A stretch of 42,477 nucleotides of DNA, taken from contig NZ_LDJH01000025.1 of assembly GCF_001431525.1 (NCBI RefSeq), positions 1 through 42,477 on the forward strand, written 5' to 3'. The stretch is from Stenotrophomonas koreensis (GTDB lineage Bacteria; Pseudomonadota; Gammaproteobacteria; Xanthomonadales; Xanthomonadaceae). Positions within the stretch are counted from its first letter, which is position 1. Each line of letters opens with the position of its first letter. Shown piece after piece: positions 1 through 7,583 of this stretch. Below the pieces are notes generated by a model, which made no database searches, was not told where the DNA came from, and saw nothing but the letters and a program-made list of their open reading frames with translations. The translations under genes were made by a program, and so were the position numbers.

Positions 1-15
1 CGGGGAGTCCATTCG

Positions 16-66
16 ATCATCCAAGCCGACGCCGCTTCGCGGCGCGGCTTAACTCAGGTGTTAGGG
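16..66 (+). repeat. attC recombination site of an integron cassette array (attC-1)
   Basis: Positions 23-50 form the imperfect attC hairpin: AAGCCG pairs with CGGCTT and CGCCGC with GCGGCG around a TTCG tip, with one unpaired base in the left arm. The right half carries the L'-like TTAAC (49-53) and the R' core GTTAGGG (60-66), where the integrase cuts between G and TTAGGG. The sequence is close to aadA-type and Xanthomonas chromosomal-integron attC sites. The expected left R'' core (RYYYAAC) is missing. In its place lies a GGGGAGTCC motif (2-10) resembling the end of the IS1111-type element found further on, so this site may also be interrupted. Confidence 0.8.
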
Positions 67-70
67 GGCT

Positions 71-406
71 ATGTTGGGGCGCTACCATCTGACCCTTCTT
101 TCAATCGTCGTAGCATGCACTTCGTGCGCTTCGCATCCCAACGTTGATGCGTCGCAGTGCAAAGACCGCGGCGGCAAGGTTCAGGGTATTGGTATGTTCG
201 CTACACCTGCCTGCGTCGTTCCGTACGCGGACGGTGGCAGGGAGTGCAAAGACGGGGCAGAGTGTCAGGGGATGTGTAAGGCCGCGCCGGACGCCACCAT
301 TGGGTCCAAGGCCAGCGGCACTTGCCAGGCCGACACGCACGATATTTACGGTTGCTACAACGAGGTCAAGGCGGGGGTGGTTGTGGCTGGAATGTGCTTC
401 GATTAG
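71..406 (+). CDS. Cys-rich lipoprotein, integron cassette gene
   Basis: This 111-aa protein of unknown function has a short N-terminal hydrophobic stretch ending in a lipobox-like VVAC at residues 13-16, so it is probably an envelope lipoprotein. The mature part is rich in cysteine (about nine residues after the lipobox), which suggests disulfide-stabilised folding in the periplasm. It is the only gene between attC-1 and the CCCTAAC core at 417-423, which is the exact complement of the GTTAGGG core at 60-66, as expected for one cassette. The ATG lies 5 nt after the R' core, whose GGGGG run doubles as the ribosome-binding site. No paralogue was recognised. Confidence 0.75.
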   Translation: MLGRYHLTLLSIVVACTSCASHPNVDASQCKDRGGKVQGIGMFATPACVVPYADGGRECKDGAECQGMCKAAPDATIGSKASGTCQADTHDIYGCYNEVKAGVVVAGMCFD

Positions 407-412
407 CCGTGG

Positions 413-427
413 CGCCCCCTAACAACT
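413..427 (+). repeat. Left part of attC-2, interrupted by the IS
   Basis: CCCTAAC at 417-423 is the R'' core, complementary to the R' core GTTAGGG at 60-66. It continues as AACT to 427 and is then broken by IS sequence. The missing hairpin of this attC resumes at 2013. Joining the flanks gives CTAACAA-CT-CATCCAATCC, a normal attC left arm. Confidence 0.7.
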
Positions 428-433
428 CCGTAA

Positions 434-443
434 GGAGCTTCCC
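434..443 (+). repeat. Sub-terminal inverted repeat, left end of IS
   Basis: GGAGCTTCCC pairs with GGGAAGTCTCC at 1996-2006 with a one-base gap. It lies 6 nt inside the predicted IS end. Confidence 0.65.
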
Positions 444-564
444 GTCAACTCCGGCAGCACGCTGACTTTGCCTTTCGCTGTCAGGCTTTGCGTCTGCCGG
501 GTTTTTGCTGCAGTTGATTCAATCGACGCGACAGGTTCAAAGCATTGCCAGACTGCATTTCCGT

Positions 565-730
565 CCCACGGGGATTTCCGTTGGTCATAAACGGTCTTGT
601 GGGTTTGATTAATCCAAACCGGACCAGGGTAAAAACGCACGCCCAGGCCTCGCTCATCCAACGGTTTCGCCCATGCAAGGGGATCAGCCTTCGCATGCAA
701 TGGCGCCAACTTGTTAGTCAGGCTCTCTTC
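565..730 (-). ncRNA. Predicted bridge RNA / seekRNA of the IS1111-type element
   Basis: The roughly 400 nt downstream of the transposase stop has no convincing gene and folds into guide-bearing loops, read on the minus strand. Target loop: CUAACAA (717-711) is identical to the left attC flank (419-425). UUGGAUGAG (661-653) is the complement of the right flank CTCATCCAA (2013-2021). The two segments face each other across a hairpin (CGCC/GGCG and UGCA/UGCA, 668-705) inside an outer AGGC/GCCT pair (720-723 with 647-650). Donor loop: GUUUUUAC (636-629) matches the IS right end TTTTTAC (2007-2013). ACGGA (581-577) is complementary to TCCGT at the IS left end (427-431). A strong hairpin (602-607 with 615-620, plus GGTC 593-596 with GACC 622-625) separates them. 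The target-then-donor order matches described IS110 bridge RNAs. RNA ends are guesses. Confidence 0.6.
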
Positions 731-784
731 GGGGCGGTCTGACCGCTTGTTACCTGTGTCGCTGTCGGCATTGAATCCACTGCG

Positions 785-820
785 GTGGAACGGGTGGAAC
801 GGGTGGAACGGGTGGTACGG
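785..820 (+). repeat. Tandem 9-bp repeat, four copies
   Basis: GTGGAACGG occurs three times perfectly (785-811), followed by GTGGTACGG (812-820), just beyond the transposase stop inside the IS non-coding tail. The unit length is a multiple of 3, but no coding function is supported. It may be a slippage-prone spacer upstream of the guide RNA. Confidence 0.7.
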
Positions 821-827
821 ATAAAAC

Positions 828-1920
828 TCAGGCTGAGATGGCCTTTTGGGGTGACCGCTGCACCATCGGATGATGCAGCCAGGCCTCACTGTCGTAGTCC
901 TCGCCTCGTCGCAGCATCGCCCACAGCTGGCGGGCATGTTTGTTGGCGATGGCGACCAGTACTTTGCCAAAGGGCAATCGGCTTGCCAGCGACGTGATCC
1001 ATATCTGCTCGGCAGTGGCGGTTTGCGGATTGGCCAGCTTGGCTTGCTGCAGACAACTTCGTGCGCCCTGTATCAGCAGCGTGCGTAGATAGTTGTCGCC
1101 CCGGCAGCTGATGCCGCCCAGACGCGGCCTTGCCACCACTGGAGTGCTGCGTGGGCGTCAAACCAAGCCATGCCGCCAGCTGACGGCCGTTTGCGAACTC
1201 ATGCCCGTTGCCGATACTGGCCACCAGCGCATCGGCCGTTAGTGGGCCTACGCCAACCAGTTGCTGGGCGCGTACGCTGCGCTCATCCGCCTTGGCATGT
1301 GCGACAACCCGGCGATCGATCGCAGAAATCCGCTGTTTCACCTGCTGCCAGTGTGCGTACAGGTCATCGAGCAAGGGCAGCAACGTGTCCGGCAGCTGGG
1401 TGCGGAGCTGGTCATCGGCCACTGCCCGCTGCAGCGCGCTATCGCTTCGGGCAATGGCCAGGCCAAATTCGGCAAGCAACCCGCGCAGTCGATTGGCGAT
1501 GGCCAGGCTTTCCACCTTGTAGCCCTCGCGCACGCGATGCGAACACAGGCGTGCCTGCTGGTCGACATCCTTGACCGCAACAAAGCGCATGTTGCCCTGG
1601 CGTGCGGCGGTAGCAATCGCTTCGGCATCGTTGCGGTCGTTTTTGTTGCGCGCGCTCTTGCGGAATGGGGTGACGAACTGCGCGGCGATGAGCTTTGGTA
1701 TCAGCCCGTGACGCTGGCACAACCGTGCCCAGTGATGGGCACCACTGCAGGCTTCCATGGCCACGACGCTGGCCGGCGGCCGTTGGGAGAGGTAATGGGA
1801 GAAGGCATCACGGCGCAGTTCCTGCCGCCGGATGACCTGCCCGCTGTGGTTGGTTTCGCAGATGGCAAAGACCTGCTTTGCCAGATCCACGCCGACCGTT
1901 TTTGTGGTTGAATCAGCCAT
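828..1920 (-). pseudogene. IS110-family (IS1111 group) transposase, frameshifted
   Basis: The N-terminal part is a RuvC-like DEDD domain: GVDLAKQVF with the first Asp near residue 11, a Glu in VAMEACSG, and the DRNDAEAI pair. The C-terminal Transposase_20 domain carries the catalytic-Ser region HSSGGKA. At about 1122-1130 one extra base moves the frame. The continuation LGGISCRGDNYLRTLL... is found intact in the next frame down to 828 and ends in a normal C-terminus. Joined, the two parts give a full-length protein of about 360 aa. ATG at 1920 is chosen because MADSTTKTVGVDLAK is the family-like start and GGAAG lies just upstream, within a second copy of the IR sequence (1922-1932). This may be a true inactivation, a sequencing error or, less likely, programmed frameshifting. 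Confidence 0.85.
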
Positions 1921-1921
1921 T

Positions 1922-2006
1922 GGAGACTTCCCCTCAATCTGATTGTGGTCCAACTCAATCATGGCACTTGATGCCGGCGGCCTGGCCGCCAGAGCGGGAA
2001 GTCTCC
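1922..2006 (+). repeat. Inverted pair next to transposase start; 1996-2006 is the right sub-terminal IR
   Basis: GGAGACTTCCC at 1922-1932 is the perfect reverse complement of GGGAAGTCTCC at 1996-2006. The outer copy is the right-end IR, pairing with 434-443. The inner copy sits directly before the transposase ATG and supplies its Shine-Dalgarno region, so a leader transcript read in from outside could fold and hide the start. Confidence 0.7.
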
Positions 2007-2012
2007 TTTTTA

Positions 2013-2064
2013 CTCATCCAATCCGACGTCGCTTCGCGGCGCGGCTTAACCCAAAGTGTTACGT
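2013..2064 (+). repeat. Right part of attC-2 (hairpin and R' core)
   Basis: TCATCCAA (2014-2021) also occurs at 17-24 in attC-1. It is followed by the hairpin CCGACGTCGC-TTCG-CGGCGCGG, the L'-like TTAAC and the R' core GTTACGT (2058-2064). It is the remainder of the site begun at 413. Confidence 0.78.
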
Positions 2065-2081
2065 CACAACCAAGAGGCATC

Positions 2082-2420
2082 ATGAAGAAGACGATCCTTA
2101 TTGCATTCCTACTCACAAGCATTTTTGTCTGCATAGCTTCCGCCAAGTCCAAGAATAACTGGACACTCAAAGGAGCCATTCGCTCAGAAGCAATGGTCAC
2201 ATTGAGTTTTGTGAGCAAAGAGCAAGAACTACTTCCAACCGATCATCAAGCTGCCCAGTCTGCCGCCACTCAGCAGTGCTCTGCATGGGGCTTCACGGGT
2301 GCCGAGCTAAACGGAGAGATACAAAGGTTTTGCGACGGTCGTAGCCGCTTCGGAAAGTGCAAGAGATGGGAGTTCACCATTCCTCTCCAATGCACCGGCG
2401 GAAGTTCTCCCACAAATTAG
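2082..2420 (+). CDS. Small secreted protein, second integron cassette gene
   Basis: This 112-aa protein has a classical signal peptide (MKK, hydrophobic core, ASA cleavage site near residue 21) and is predicted to be periplasmic. The mature part has paired cysteines in QCSAWGF, RFCDGRS, GKCKRW and LQCTGG, loosely reminiscent of small YecR-type secreted proteins, but no family can be assigned firmly. AAGAGG precedes the ATG by a normal distance, and the R' core of attC-2 lies about 20 nt upstream, as in a cassette. Base composition is clearly lower in GC than neighbouring chromosomal genes, which fits cassette origin. No attC was found after its stop, so it appears to be the last recognisable cassette here. 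Confidence 0.75.
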   Translation: MKKTILIAFLLTSIFVCIASAKSKNNWTLKGAIRSEAMVTLSFVSKEQELLPTDHQAAQSAATQQCSAWGFTGAELNGEIQRFCDGRSRFGKCKRWEFTIPLQCTGGSSPTN

Positions 2421-3007
2421 ATTCCGCGGCCACATCTTGCCTTGGAAACGGGCTAATCATGCTGCAACAATTTTTGTATGGATTCGCCCATCAACTCCTG
2501 GCAGGAGGACATTGTGAAGCGATAGCTTCACGGCACGTGGCTCTTCATTTTCAATCCTGCTGACGCTTTTTCTTCAACCCTACAAATGGTAGCGGCTGCA
2601 TTCGTGTATTCGGCTTTGTGGTAATTTTTACGAGCTATCATTCCGGCCAGCCAGTCTTATGCGGGCTGGCGCTCGCAAGCTCGCAGCATGCTGCTCGAAA
2701 CCATTTCTCACCCACGAGGCAAGGCCAGACGTTCAAGCGATGACGCAGGATCACAATGGTGGTCTGCCATCCTTGGCAGCCACCCTTCAGGCCATCGTTG
2801 CGCAATGTCAAAAACCGCCTCGCGCGGTTTTTTGTTCTCGGCTTGGCTGCTTCGGGAACCTACACGCTGCATTAGTTGAGGCGGTGCAACGTGATCGCGC
2901 CCTTGCAGCCTGTTGCCAGCCGCGGTGCCGCTCAGCCGGTGGCAGGCCAAGCCGCAGCCTGTGATTGCCTGCTGCTGAGGCCGGCCGGACGTGGCCGGCC
3001 CGGGCTT
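2421..3007. other. Gene-free region between cassette remnant and chromosomal genes
   Basis: No supported gene. It includes relatively AT-rich decayed sequence (2421-2700), short inverted repeats around 2649-2690, the strong terminator at 2810-2833, and a GGCCGGCC-rich hairpin (2979-3001) just past the 3' end of the minus-strand gene that stops at 3008. No attC or integrase gene was seen. Confidence 0.6.
2810..2833. terminator. Bidirectional rho-independent terminator
   Basis: AAAAACCGC (2810-2818) pairs perfectly with GCGGTTTTT (2824-2832) around a 5-nt loop. It gives a T-run on the plus strand and, because of the A-run, also on the minus strand. It separates the cassette region from the minus-strand genes. 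Confidence 0.85.
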
Positions 3008-3856
3008 TTAGTGCAGCCGGCGGCTGCCGCCGGTGGCCGGGGTGAGCAGGCCCAGTGCCGGGCTGTCGGCAGCCGTGGCGCTGGCCAGGTGGCCTTCGGG
3101 CAGGATGTGCAGCCGGGCCAGCAGCTGGAACCAGGCCTGCTGCGCGGCGGCGCGGGCGGCGTGTTCGTGGCTGTGGATGCCGGCATCGATGCGGTCCATC
3201 CAGATGCCCAGCAGCAGCGGGTTGATGTACTGGTAGATGCCGTACAGCGCATCGGGCAGGCCGCTGAAGAAGCCGAAGTAGCTGATGATGTCCTGGTCGG
3301 CCGGGGTTGGCGGTTCCCAGCGTGCGAGATCGGTATGCAGGCTGGCCGGGCTGAAGAAGCTGGCCATTTCCACCAGTGCCGGGGCGGTGTGTTCCAGCAG
3401 CAGGCGCTCGGTATCGGCCTGGCCCAAGTGCTGCGCGGCGGCCTGTGGCTGGCCGTGCTCGTCGACCAGGGTGAACGGGATGCCGTCGCTGGCGGTTGCC
3501 GGGGCGGCCTGGGCGAGCAGGCCGAGGGCCGTGTTCATGCACAGCAGCTCATGCACGGCATCGCACTGCGGGTTGTCGCAGGGATGGGTCAGGCGGATGC
3601 ACAGGGCCTCGGTGCTGCCCGGGCAGTGCTGGGCGCGCTGGCGCAGCAGCGGTGCGCAGTGGTCGCGGAACAGCGCAAACAGCGCCTGCGCGTCGCTTTC
3701 CGAGGCCAGCAGGGCGTCCAGCTCGGGGGCCTGGGTGGTGATGATGTGGCCCAGCTCCTGGCCGAAGGCCGACACCCGCAGCTCCGTACGGCCACGACGG
3801 GTCGGGCCGGCAGCGATGGACAGGGGGCCAAGCTCAAACGGGACAGCGTCGGACAT
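3008..3856 (-). CDS. Uncharacterised protein (282 aa)
   Basis: A soluble protein with no recognised domain and no signal peptide from the chosen start (MSDAVPFELG). It contains a His/Cys-bearing segment (LTHPCDNPQCDAVHELLCMN) and a later aromatic-rich stretch (DIISYFGFFSGLPDALYGIYQYINPLLLGIW). An upstream in-frame ATG at 3937 would add 27 residues of poor composition, so 3856 is preferred. It lies 87 nt after the membrane protein on the same strand and may be co-transcribed with it. Confidence 0.6.
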   Translation of the reverse strand: MSDAVPFELGPLSIAAGPTRRGRTELRVSAFGQELGHIITTQAPELDALLASESDAQALFALFRDHCAPLLRQRAQHCPGSTEALCIRLTHPCDNPQCDAVHELLCMNTALGLLAQAAPATASDGIPFTLVDEHGQPQAAAQHLGQADTERLLLEHTAPALVEMASFFSPASLHTDLARWEPPTPADQDIISYFGFFSGLPDALYGIYQYINPLLLGIWMDRIDAGIHSHEHAARAAAQQAWFQLLARLHILPEGHLASATAADSPALGLLTPATGGSRRLH

Positions 3857-3943
3857 GGTGCACTCGATCAGCCTCACGCATTGAGGCGGGGCGGTAGCTT
3901 GCCAGTTGTGGCCCCGCCGATAAAGGGTGGGCCGCACCTGTGT

Positions 3944-4513
3944 TCATTGATTGCCGGGTGTGGCCGCCGGTATCCGTGCCCGGCGCCGATGGCCGATGGC
4001 GCAGGCCACGGCAAACCCGGCCTCGATCACCGCGCCGGCGGCGGCAATCACACCGGCCGATGCGGCCGCTGCGGCCAGCCCGAAACCTGCCGCGGCCAGG
4101 GCCAGGCCCAGCACCCAGTACAGGCGCAGGCCATACAGGGTGGCAAACACCAGGTAGCGGCCGCCGATCACCAGCAGCATCGCGGCAAAGAACCAGGCGG
4201 GCTGTTGCTGCCCCAGCAGCCAGGCCACGGGCAGGTTGAAGATCAACCAGAACGTGCTGGCGCCGGCCAGTTGGCCCAGTGGGTTGCCCTTGGGGTGGGT
4301 GCCGGGCAGGCGCAGCAGCCGGCACAGCAGCAGGCTGACCGGGAAAATCAGCATGCCGCCAACCAGCAGCGCCCAGATCGCCTGCAGCGCGCTGCCGTAC
4401 CAGGCCACCGCGGCAGCCACGGCCCAGGCCAGCGCCGAGGCGGCGATGCCGGTCCAGCCACTGCCATAGCCGGCGCGCATCTGGGCCTGGGCGTGGGACA
4501 ACGTCATTTCCAT
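3944..4513 (-). CDS. Uncharacterised multi-pass membrane protein
   Basis: This 189-aa protein has about six hydrophobic segments (around residues 20-37, 40-62, 85-100, 108-125, 130-150 and 155-175) and a polar tail with RRRAR. A motif between segments 2 and 3, HPKGNPLGQLAGASTFW, resembles the DUF7010-type membrane family, but that link is from memory and weak. It lies 80 nt downstream of the copper receptor gene, so it may belong to the same transcript. Start MEMTLSHAQ is chosen; the second ATG at 4507 is an alternative. Confidence 0.65.
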   Translation of the reverse strand: MEMTLSHAQAQMRAGYGSGWTGIAASALAWAVAAAVAWYGSALQAIWALLVGGMLIFPVSLLLCRLLRLPGTHPKGNPLGQLAGASTFWLIFNLPVAWLLGQQQPAWFFAAMLLVIGGRYLVFATLYGLRLYWVLGLALAAAGFGLAAAAASAGVIAAAGAVIEAGFAVACAIGHRRRARIPAATPGNQ

Positions 4514-4593
4514 CGGGTAACCCTGTGCCGTGGACAGGGCCTGACGATGCCACGAAATCCCCGGCCCTGCGCGGGCAGGGCCGGGGACGTGGC

Positions 4594-6657
4594 TCAGTGC
4601 TGGAAGCTCAGCTTGAGCCAGGCATTGCGGCCAGGTTCGTTGATCCGCACCGGGTCGGCCGGGTAGCCGAAATCGGCGCTGCCGGCCAGGTTCAGGTGCT
4701 CGCTGTAGGCGCGGTCGAACAGGTTGTCGATACCGGCGCTCAGCTGCAGGTGGTCGTTGATGCGGTAGCCGGCATTGAGCGAGAACACCGCAAAACCGGC
4801 GCTGGGGCCGATGTCGCGGCTGGTCACGTTGCCCAGCCCGGGGTTGACCCGGTTCTGCGCACCGACCACACGCAGCAGCGCGCCGGCGTTGACGCGCTGG
4901 CCCTGCCAGTCGGCACTCAGGCGTGCCTCCAGCGGCGGCATCTGTGCCAGCGGGCGGTCGTCGGCGCGCTGTTCGCCCCAGGCATAGGCCAGGCTGCTGC
5001 CCAGGCGCAGGTCGGTGCGCGGCTGCCATTCCAGCCCGGCCTCGGCCCCGGCAATGCGCGCATCGATGTTGCTGGCGCGGGTCATCCCGCCGGGCAGGTA
5101 CTCAAAGCGGATGTAGTCGTTCACCTGCCCGGCATAGGCCGAGACCCAGCCCTGCAGCCGCTGCCCGCGCCAGTGCAGGCCGGCATCCAGCTGGGTGGTG
5201 CGCTCGGGGCTGATCGCAGCAAACGCATTGGGCGTGCCCATCGGGCCCATGTTGGCCGAGAACAGCTCCCAGTAATCGGGCATGCGGCTGGCATGGCCCA
5301 GGCCGGCATAGGCGCTCAGGCCATTGGTCAGGTCGCGCTCGTGGCGGATGAAGCCGCTGCCCAGGGTTTCCTCGCGCTTGAGGTCGGCAGTGGGGTTGGG
5401 CCGCGACATGCCGCCGTGGCCGTTGATCGCGCTGCGCAGGTCACGTGCGCTGGCCTGGTCGATGCGCAGGCCGCTGACCCAACGGCTGGCGGTGTTGTGG
5501 CCGGTGGTGAGCTCGGCGAACACGCCGCTGTTGCGCAGCAGGGCATCGGCCACGCGCGGCTGGGCACGCCAGGCGTCACGCCCCATCGCGCTGCGCCGGC
5601 GGTGCTTGCTGTCCTGGTGGTCGACACCGGCCACCAGCTCCACCGCGTTCCACTGCCAGCTGGCGGCCAGGCGGCCACCGGCAGTGCGGCGGTCGGGGTT
5701 GGAACCCATCGGCATCGGCATGCTGCTGGCCGGGTTGGGCTCGCGCAGGGTGTAGTTGTCCATCACGTGGTCGGCGCGGTTGAGGTAGGCGCTGGCCTGG
5801 AGCGTGTCCCACGCCCCGGGCAGGTTGCTGCGCTCGAAGCGGAGGCCGAGGCTGTCACGCTCGAACGCGCTGCCGTCCATGCCGCGGCCGGCATAGCGGG
5901 CACGGGCATCACCACGGCCGGCATTGAGCTCGAGCACGGTGTCCGCATCCGGGGTCCAGCCGATGGCGGCCTCGGCATTCCACTTCAACCAGGCGCTGGG
6001 CACGCGGCGGCCATTGCCGTCGCGGTAGTCGCCGGCCTCGGAGCGGTTGCCGCCCAGCCGCACATAGCCGGTGCGGCTGCCGACGGTGGCATCGAGCACC
6101 TGGTCGTTGCGGTTGTGGCTGCCGCCCAGGGCGCTGGCGCTGAGCTGGCGGCCGGGGGTTTCGAAGCGCGGCACATCGCGCTCGAAGCGCACGGTGCCGG
6201 CACTGTTGCCCGGGCCCCACTGCACGCTCTGCGGGCCCTTGATCACGGTCAGCGCATCGTAGTTTTCCGGGCTGATGTAGGACAGCGGGTTGTCCATGCG
6301 CGAGGGGCAGGCGCCGACCATCACCCCGTCATTGCTCAGGATGCCCAGACGCGAGCCGAACATGCCGCGCAGCACCGGGTCGCCATTGGTGCCGCCATTG
6401 CGCACGGCGGCAAAGCCGGGAACGGTTTTCAGGTAATCGGCACCGTCGCTGGCCGGCACCGGCTGCCGCGGCAGGCGCGGATCGGTCTGCCAGGTCAGCG
6501 CCGAGCTCGGCGCACGGGCGGTGACGGTGATGCGGTCGAAGGTATCGGCGCTGGTGGCCGGATGGCCGGCGTGCTGGGCAAACGCCGGGCTGAGGATGGC
6601 GGACAGGGCAAGGCACAGCGGCGCGCGCAGCGGCAGCGCCCGGAAGGTCAGGGTCAT
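4594..6657 (-). CDS. oprC: TonB-dependent copper receptor (OprC/NosA type)
   Basis: An outer-membrane receptor of 687 aa. A signal peptide ends in SPAFAQ (about residue 28), followed by a His-containing HAGHPATS stretch, a plug domain (about 40-170) and a 22-strand barrel ending in the expected aromatic-rich LKLSFQH. The plug carries the copper-receptor signature VGACPSRMDNPLSYISPENYD; Cys and Met residues here bind copper in OprC. Met-rich loops (SSMPMPMGSNP, NMGPMGTP) also fit copper. It probably imports or scavenges copper with TonB-ExbBD. The His-rich DUF2946 gene lies just upstream on the same strand. Confidence 0.88.
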   Translation of the reverse strand: MTLTFRALPLRAPLCLALSAILSPAFAQHAGHPATSADTFDRITVTARAPSSALTWQTDPRLPRQPVPASDGADYLKTVPGFAAVRNGGTNGDPVLRGMFGSRLGILSNDGVMVGACPSRMDNPLSYISPENYDALTVIKGPQSVQWGPGNSAGTVRFERDVPRFETPGRQLSASALGGSHNRNDQVLDATVGSRTGYVRLGGNRSEAGDYRDGNGRRVPSAWLKWNAEAAIGWTPDADTVLELNAGRGDARARYAGRGMDGSAFERDSLGLRFERSNLPGAWDTLQASAYLNRADHVMDNYTLREPNPASSMPMPMGSNPDRRTAGGRLAASWQWNAVELVAGVDHQDSKHRRRSAMGRDAWRAQPRVADALLRNSGVFAELTTGHNTASRWVSGLRIDQASARDLRSAINGHGGMSRPNPTADLKREETLGSGFIRHERDLTNGLSAYAGLGHASRMPDYWELFSANMGPMGTPNAFAAISPERTTQLDAGLHWRGQRLQGWVSAYAGQVNDYIRFEYLPGGMTRASNIDARIAGAEAGLEWQPRTDLRLGSSLAYAWGEQRADDRPLAQMPPLEARLSADWQGQRVNAGALLRVVGAQNRVNPGLGNVTSRDIGPSAGFAVFSLNAGYRINDHLQLSAGIDNLFDRAYSEHLNLAGSADFGYPADPVRINEPGRNAWLKLSFQH

Positions 6658-6735
6658 GCGAAAAGTTTCCGTTGATCAGGGCAGGGCAACGCCGGCGTGC
6701 AGGGGCACGTTCAGCGGCGTTGCAGGCAGGTGGAT

Positions 6736-7302
6736 TCAGGCGATCAACGGCGGGCCGCGTGCAGCATGCGCCGGCCAGGCCAGGCGGCCGGCAATGACCG
6801 CGGGCGGTGAGGAAGGGGCCGTGCCGCTGCCGCGCGGGGCGGGCAGCAGCCAGAGCAGGGCCAGCAGCACTCCCAGGGCGCGGGCGGCGATCAGGCAGTA
6901 ATCACAGGCCGCACCATGCTCGGCATGCGGGTTGCTGGCCGCCGCGTCGGCAGTGGGGTCGGCAGCGATGGTGGCCAGGCCGTGCCCGGCCGGATGGCCG
7001 TCAGTGTGGGCGGTTGCGGGTGACGCGACCGGGTGATGACCGTGGTCGACAGCGTGGCTGGCGTGGGCCGATGCCTGTGTTGTTGGCGTGTGCACCTGCC
7101 CGGTTTCGTGAGCGCCGGATAGCGGATGCGTCCCAGTGTGCGCTGAGTGATCGGCATGGCCCTGTGCCAGCGCCTGCAGGCCGTAGCTCACCACCGGGGC
7201 AATGGCCATCAGCAGCCCAGCGGCCATCGCCAGCCACAGCCAGAAGGCGGGCAGGGGTGGGTACAGGCAGCGTGGGCGGGAGGCGGTGAACACAGGCAAC
7301 AA
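6736..7302 (-). CDS. DUF2946 family His-rich protein, probably copper-linked
   Basis: This 188-aa protein has an N-terminal membrane segment (about residues 18-42), a long His-rich middle (many HAD, HSAH, HGHHP, GHG motifs, about 48-130), the DUF2946 signature GAACDYCLIAARALG (about 131-145), and a final hydrophobic helix. DUF2946 proteins commonly accompany TonB copper receptors. The histidines and the CxxC pair suggest metal binding at the periplasmic face. It is 78 nt upstream of the copper receptor gene on the same strand, so the two likely form one unit. It has no enzymatic motif. Confidence 0.78.
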   Translation of the reverse strand: MLPVFTASRPRCLYPPLPAFWLWLAMAAGLLMAIAPVVSYGLQALAQGHADHSAHTGTHPLSGAHETGQVHTPTTQASAHASHAVDHGHHPVASPATAHTDGHPAGHGLATIAADPTADAAASNPHAEHGAACDYCLIAARALGVLLALLWLLPAPRGSGTAPSSPPAVIAGRLAWPAHAARGPPLIA

Positions 7303-7404
7303 CGACAGGATTTCAGGGTGCAGGGTGCAGGTTCTGCGCGCCTGCTGACCAGTGACCGGTTGTCGCAGACCCGCCGTGACCTGCGTGGTGTCCGGCCGGG
7401 AGGA

Positions 7405-7583
7405 TCAGCCGAGCAGGCGCAGGATCAGGAAGCCGGCGAAAAACACGCTGGTCAGCAACAGGAAGGCGCACATCACCCAGGCGCTGATCCTGCGCACGAT
7501 GTTGGGCGATTTGCGCCACGCTCCGACAGCACGACGCTGGCAAGCAACAGGGTCGCGCCCAAGGTGATCAGGGCATGGCTCAT
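7405..7583 (-). pseudogene. Small two-helix membrane protein with apparent frameshift
   Basis: The ATG at 7583 overlaps the preceding 32-aa ORF (ATGA) and encodes a hydrophobic helix (MSHALITLGATLLLASVVLS), then runs out of frame at about residue 24. The next frame encodes a natural continuation, SPNIVRRISAWVMCAFLLLT and a second helix ending FLILRLLG, with its stop at 7405. Joined, this would be a protein of about 60 aa with two membrane helices. A one-base indel near 7500-7520 explains the break. Function unknown. Confidence 0.5.

Larger units (their letters stand above)
428..2012 (-). mobile_element. IS110-family, IS1111-subgroup element inserted in attC-2 (IS1111-attC type)
   Basis: The element is about 1.59 kb and has one transposase gene on the minus strand. 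Sub-terminal inverted repeats (434-443 and 1996-2006, about 10-11 bp) lie a few bases inside the ends, a hallmark of IS1111-type members of IS110. There is no obvious target-site duplication beyond a CT dinucleotide (426-427 / 2013-2014). The element sits between the R'' core (417-423) and the hairpin (2021 onwards) of an attC site. An IS1111-attC group that targets attC specifically is known. Exact ends are inferred from reconstructing the empty attC. The transposase carries a frameshift, so this copy is probably not autonomous unless the shift is a sequencing error. Confidence 0.8.

Noticed and set aside
419..970. 183-codon minus-strand open frame over the IS left part
   Set aside because: Its start lies in the transposase gene in another frame and its end in attC. 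The region is better explained as the guide RNA. No domain or ribosome site was seen.
2979..3001. GGCCGGCC hairpin as terminator of the 3008 gene
   Set aside because: It has no T-run on the minus strand, so it is mentioned only as a hairpin in the gene-free region.
2876..4666. Very long plus-strand open frame (596 codons)
   Set aside because: It is antisense to three minus-strand genes. Composition is Gly/Gln/Arg/Ala-rich, as typical for the complement of GC-rich genes.
4525..6675. 716-codon plus-strand open frame
   Set aside because: It is the exact antisense of the copper receptor gene, whose family assignment is strong.
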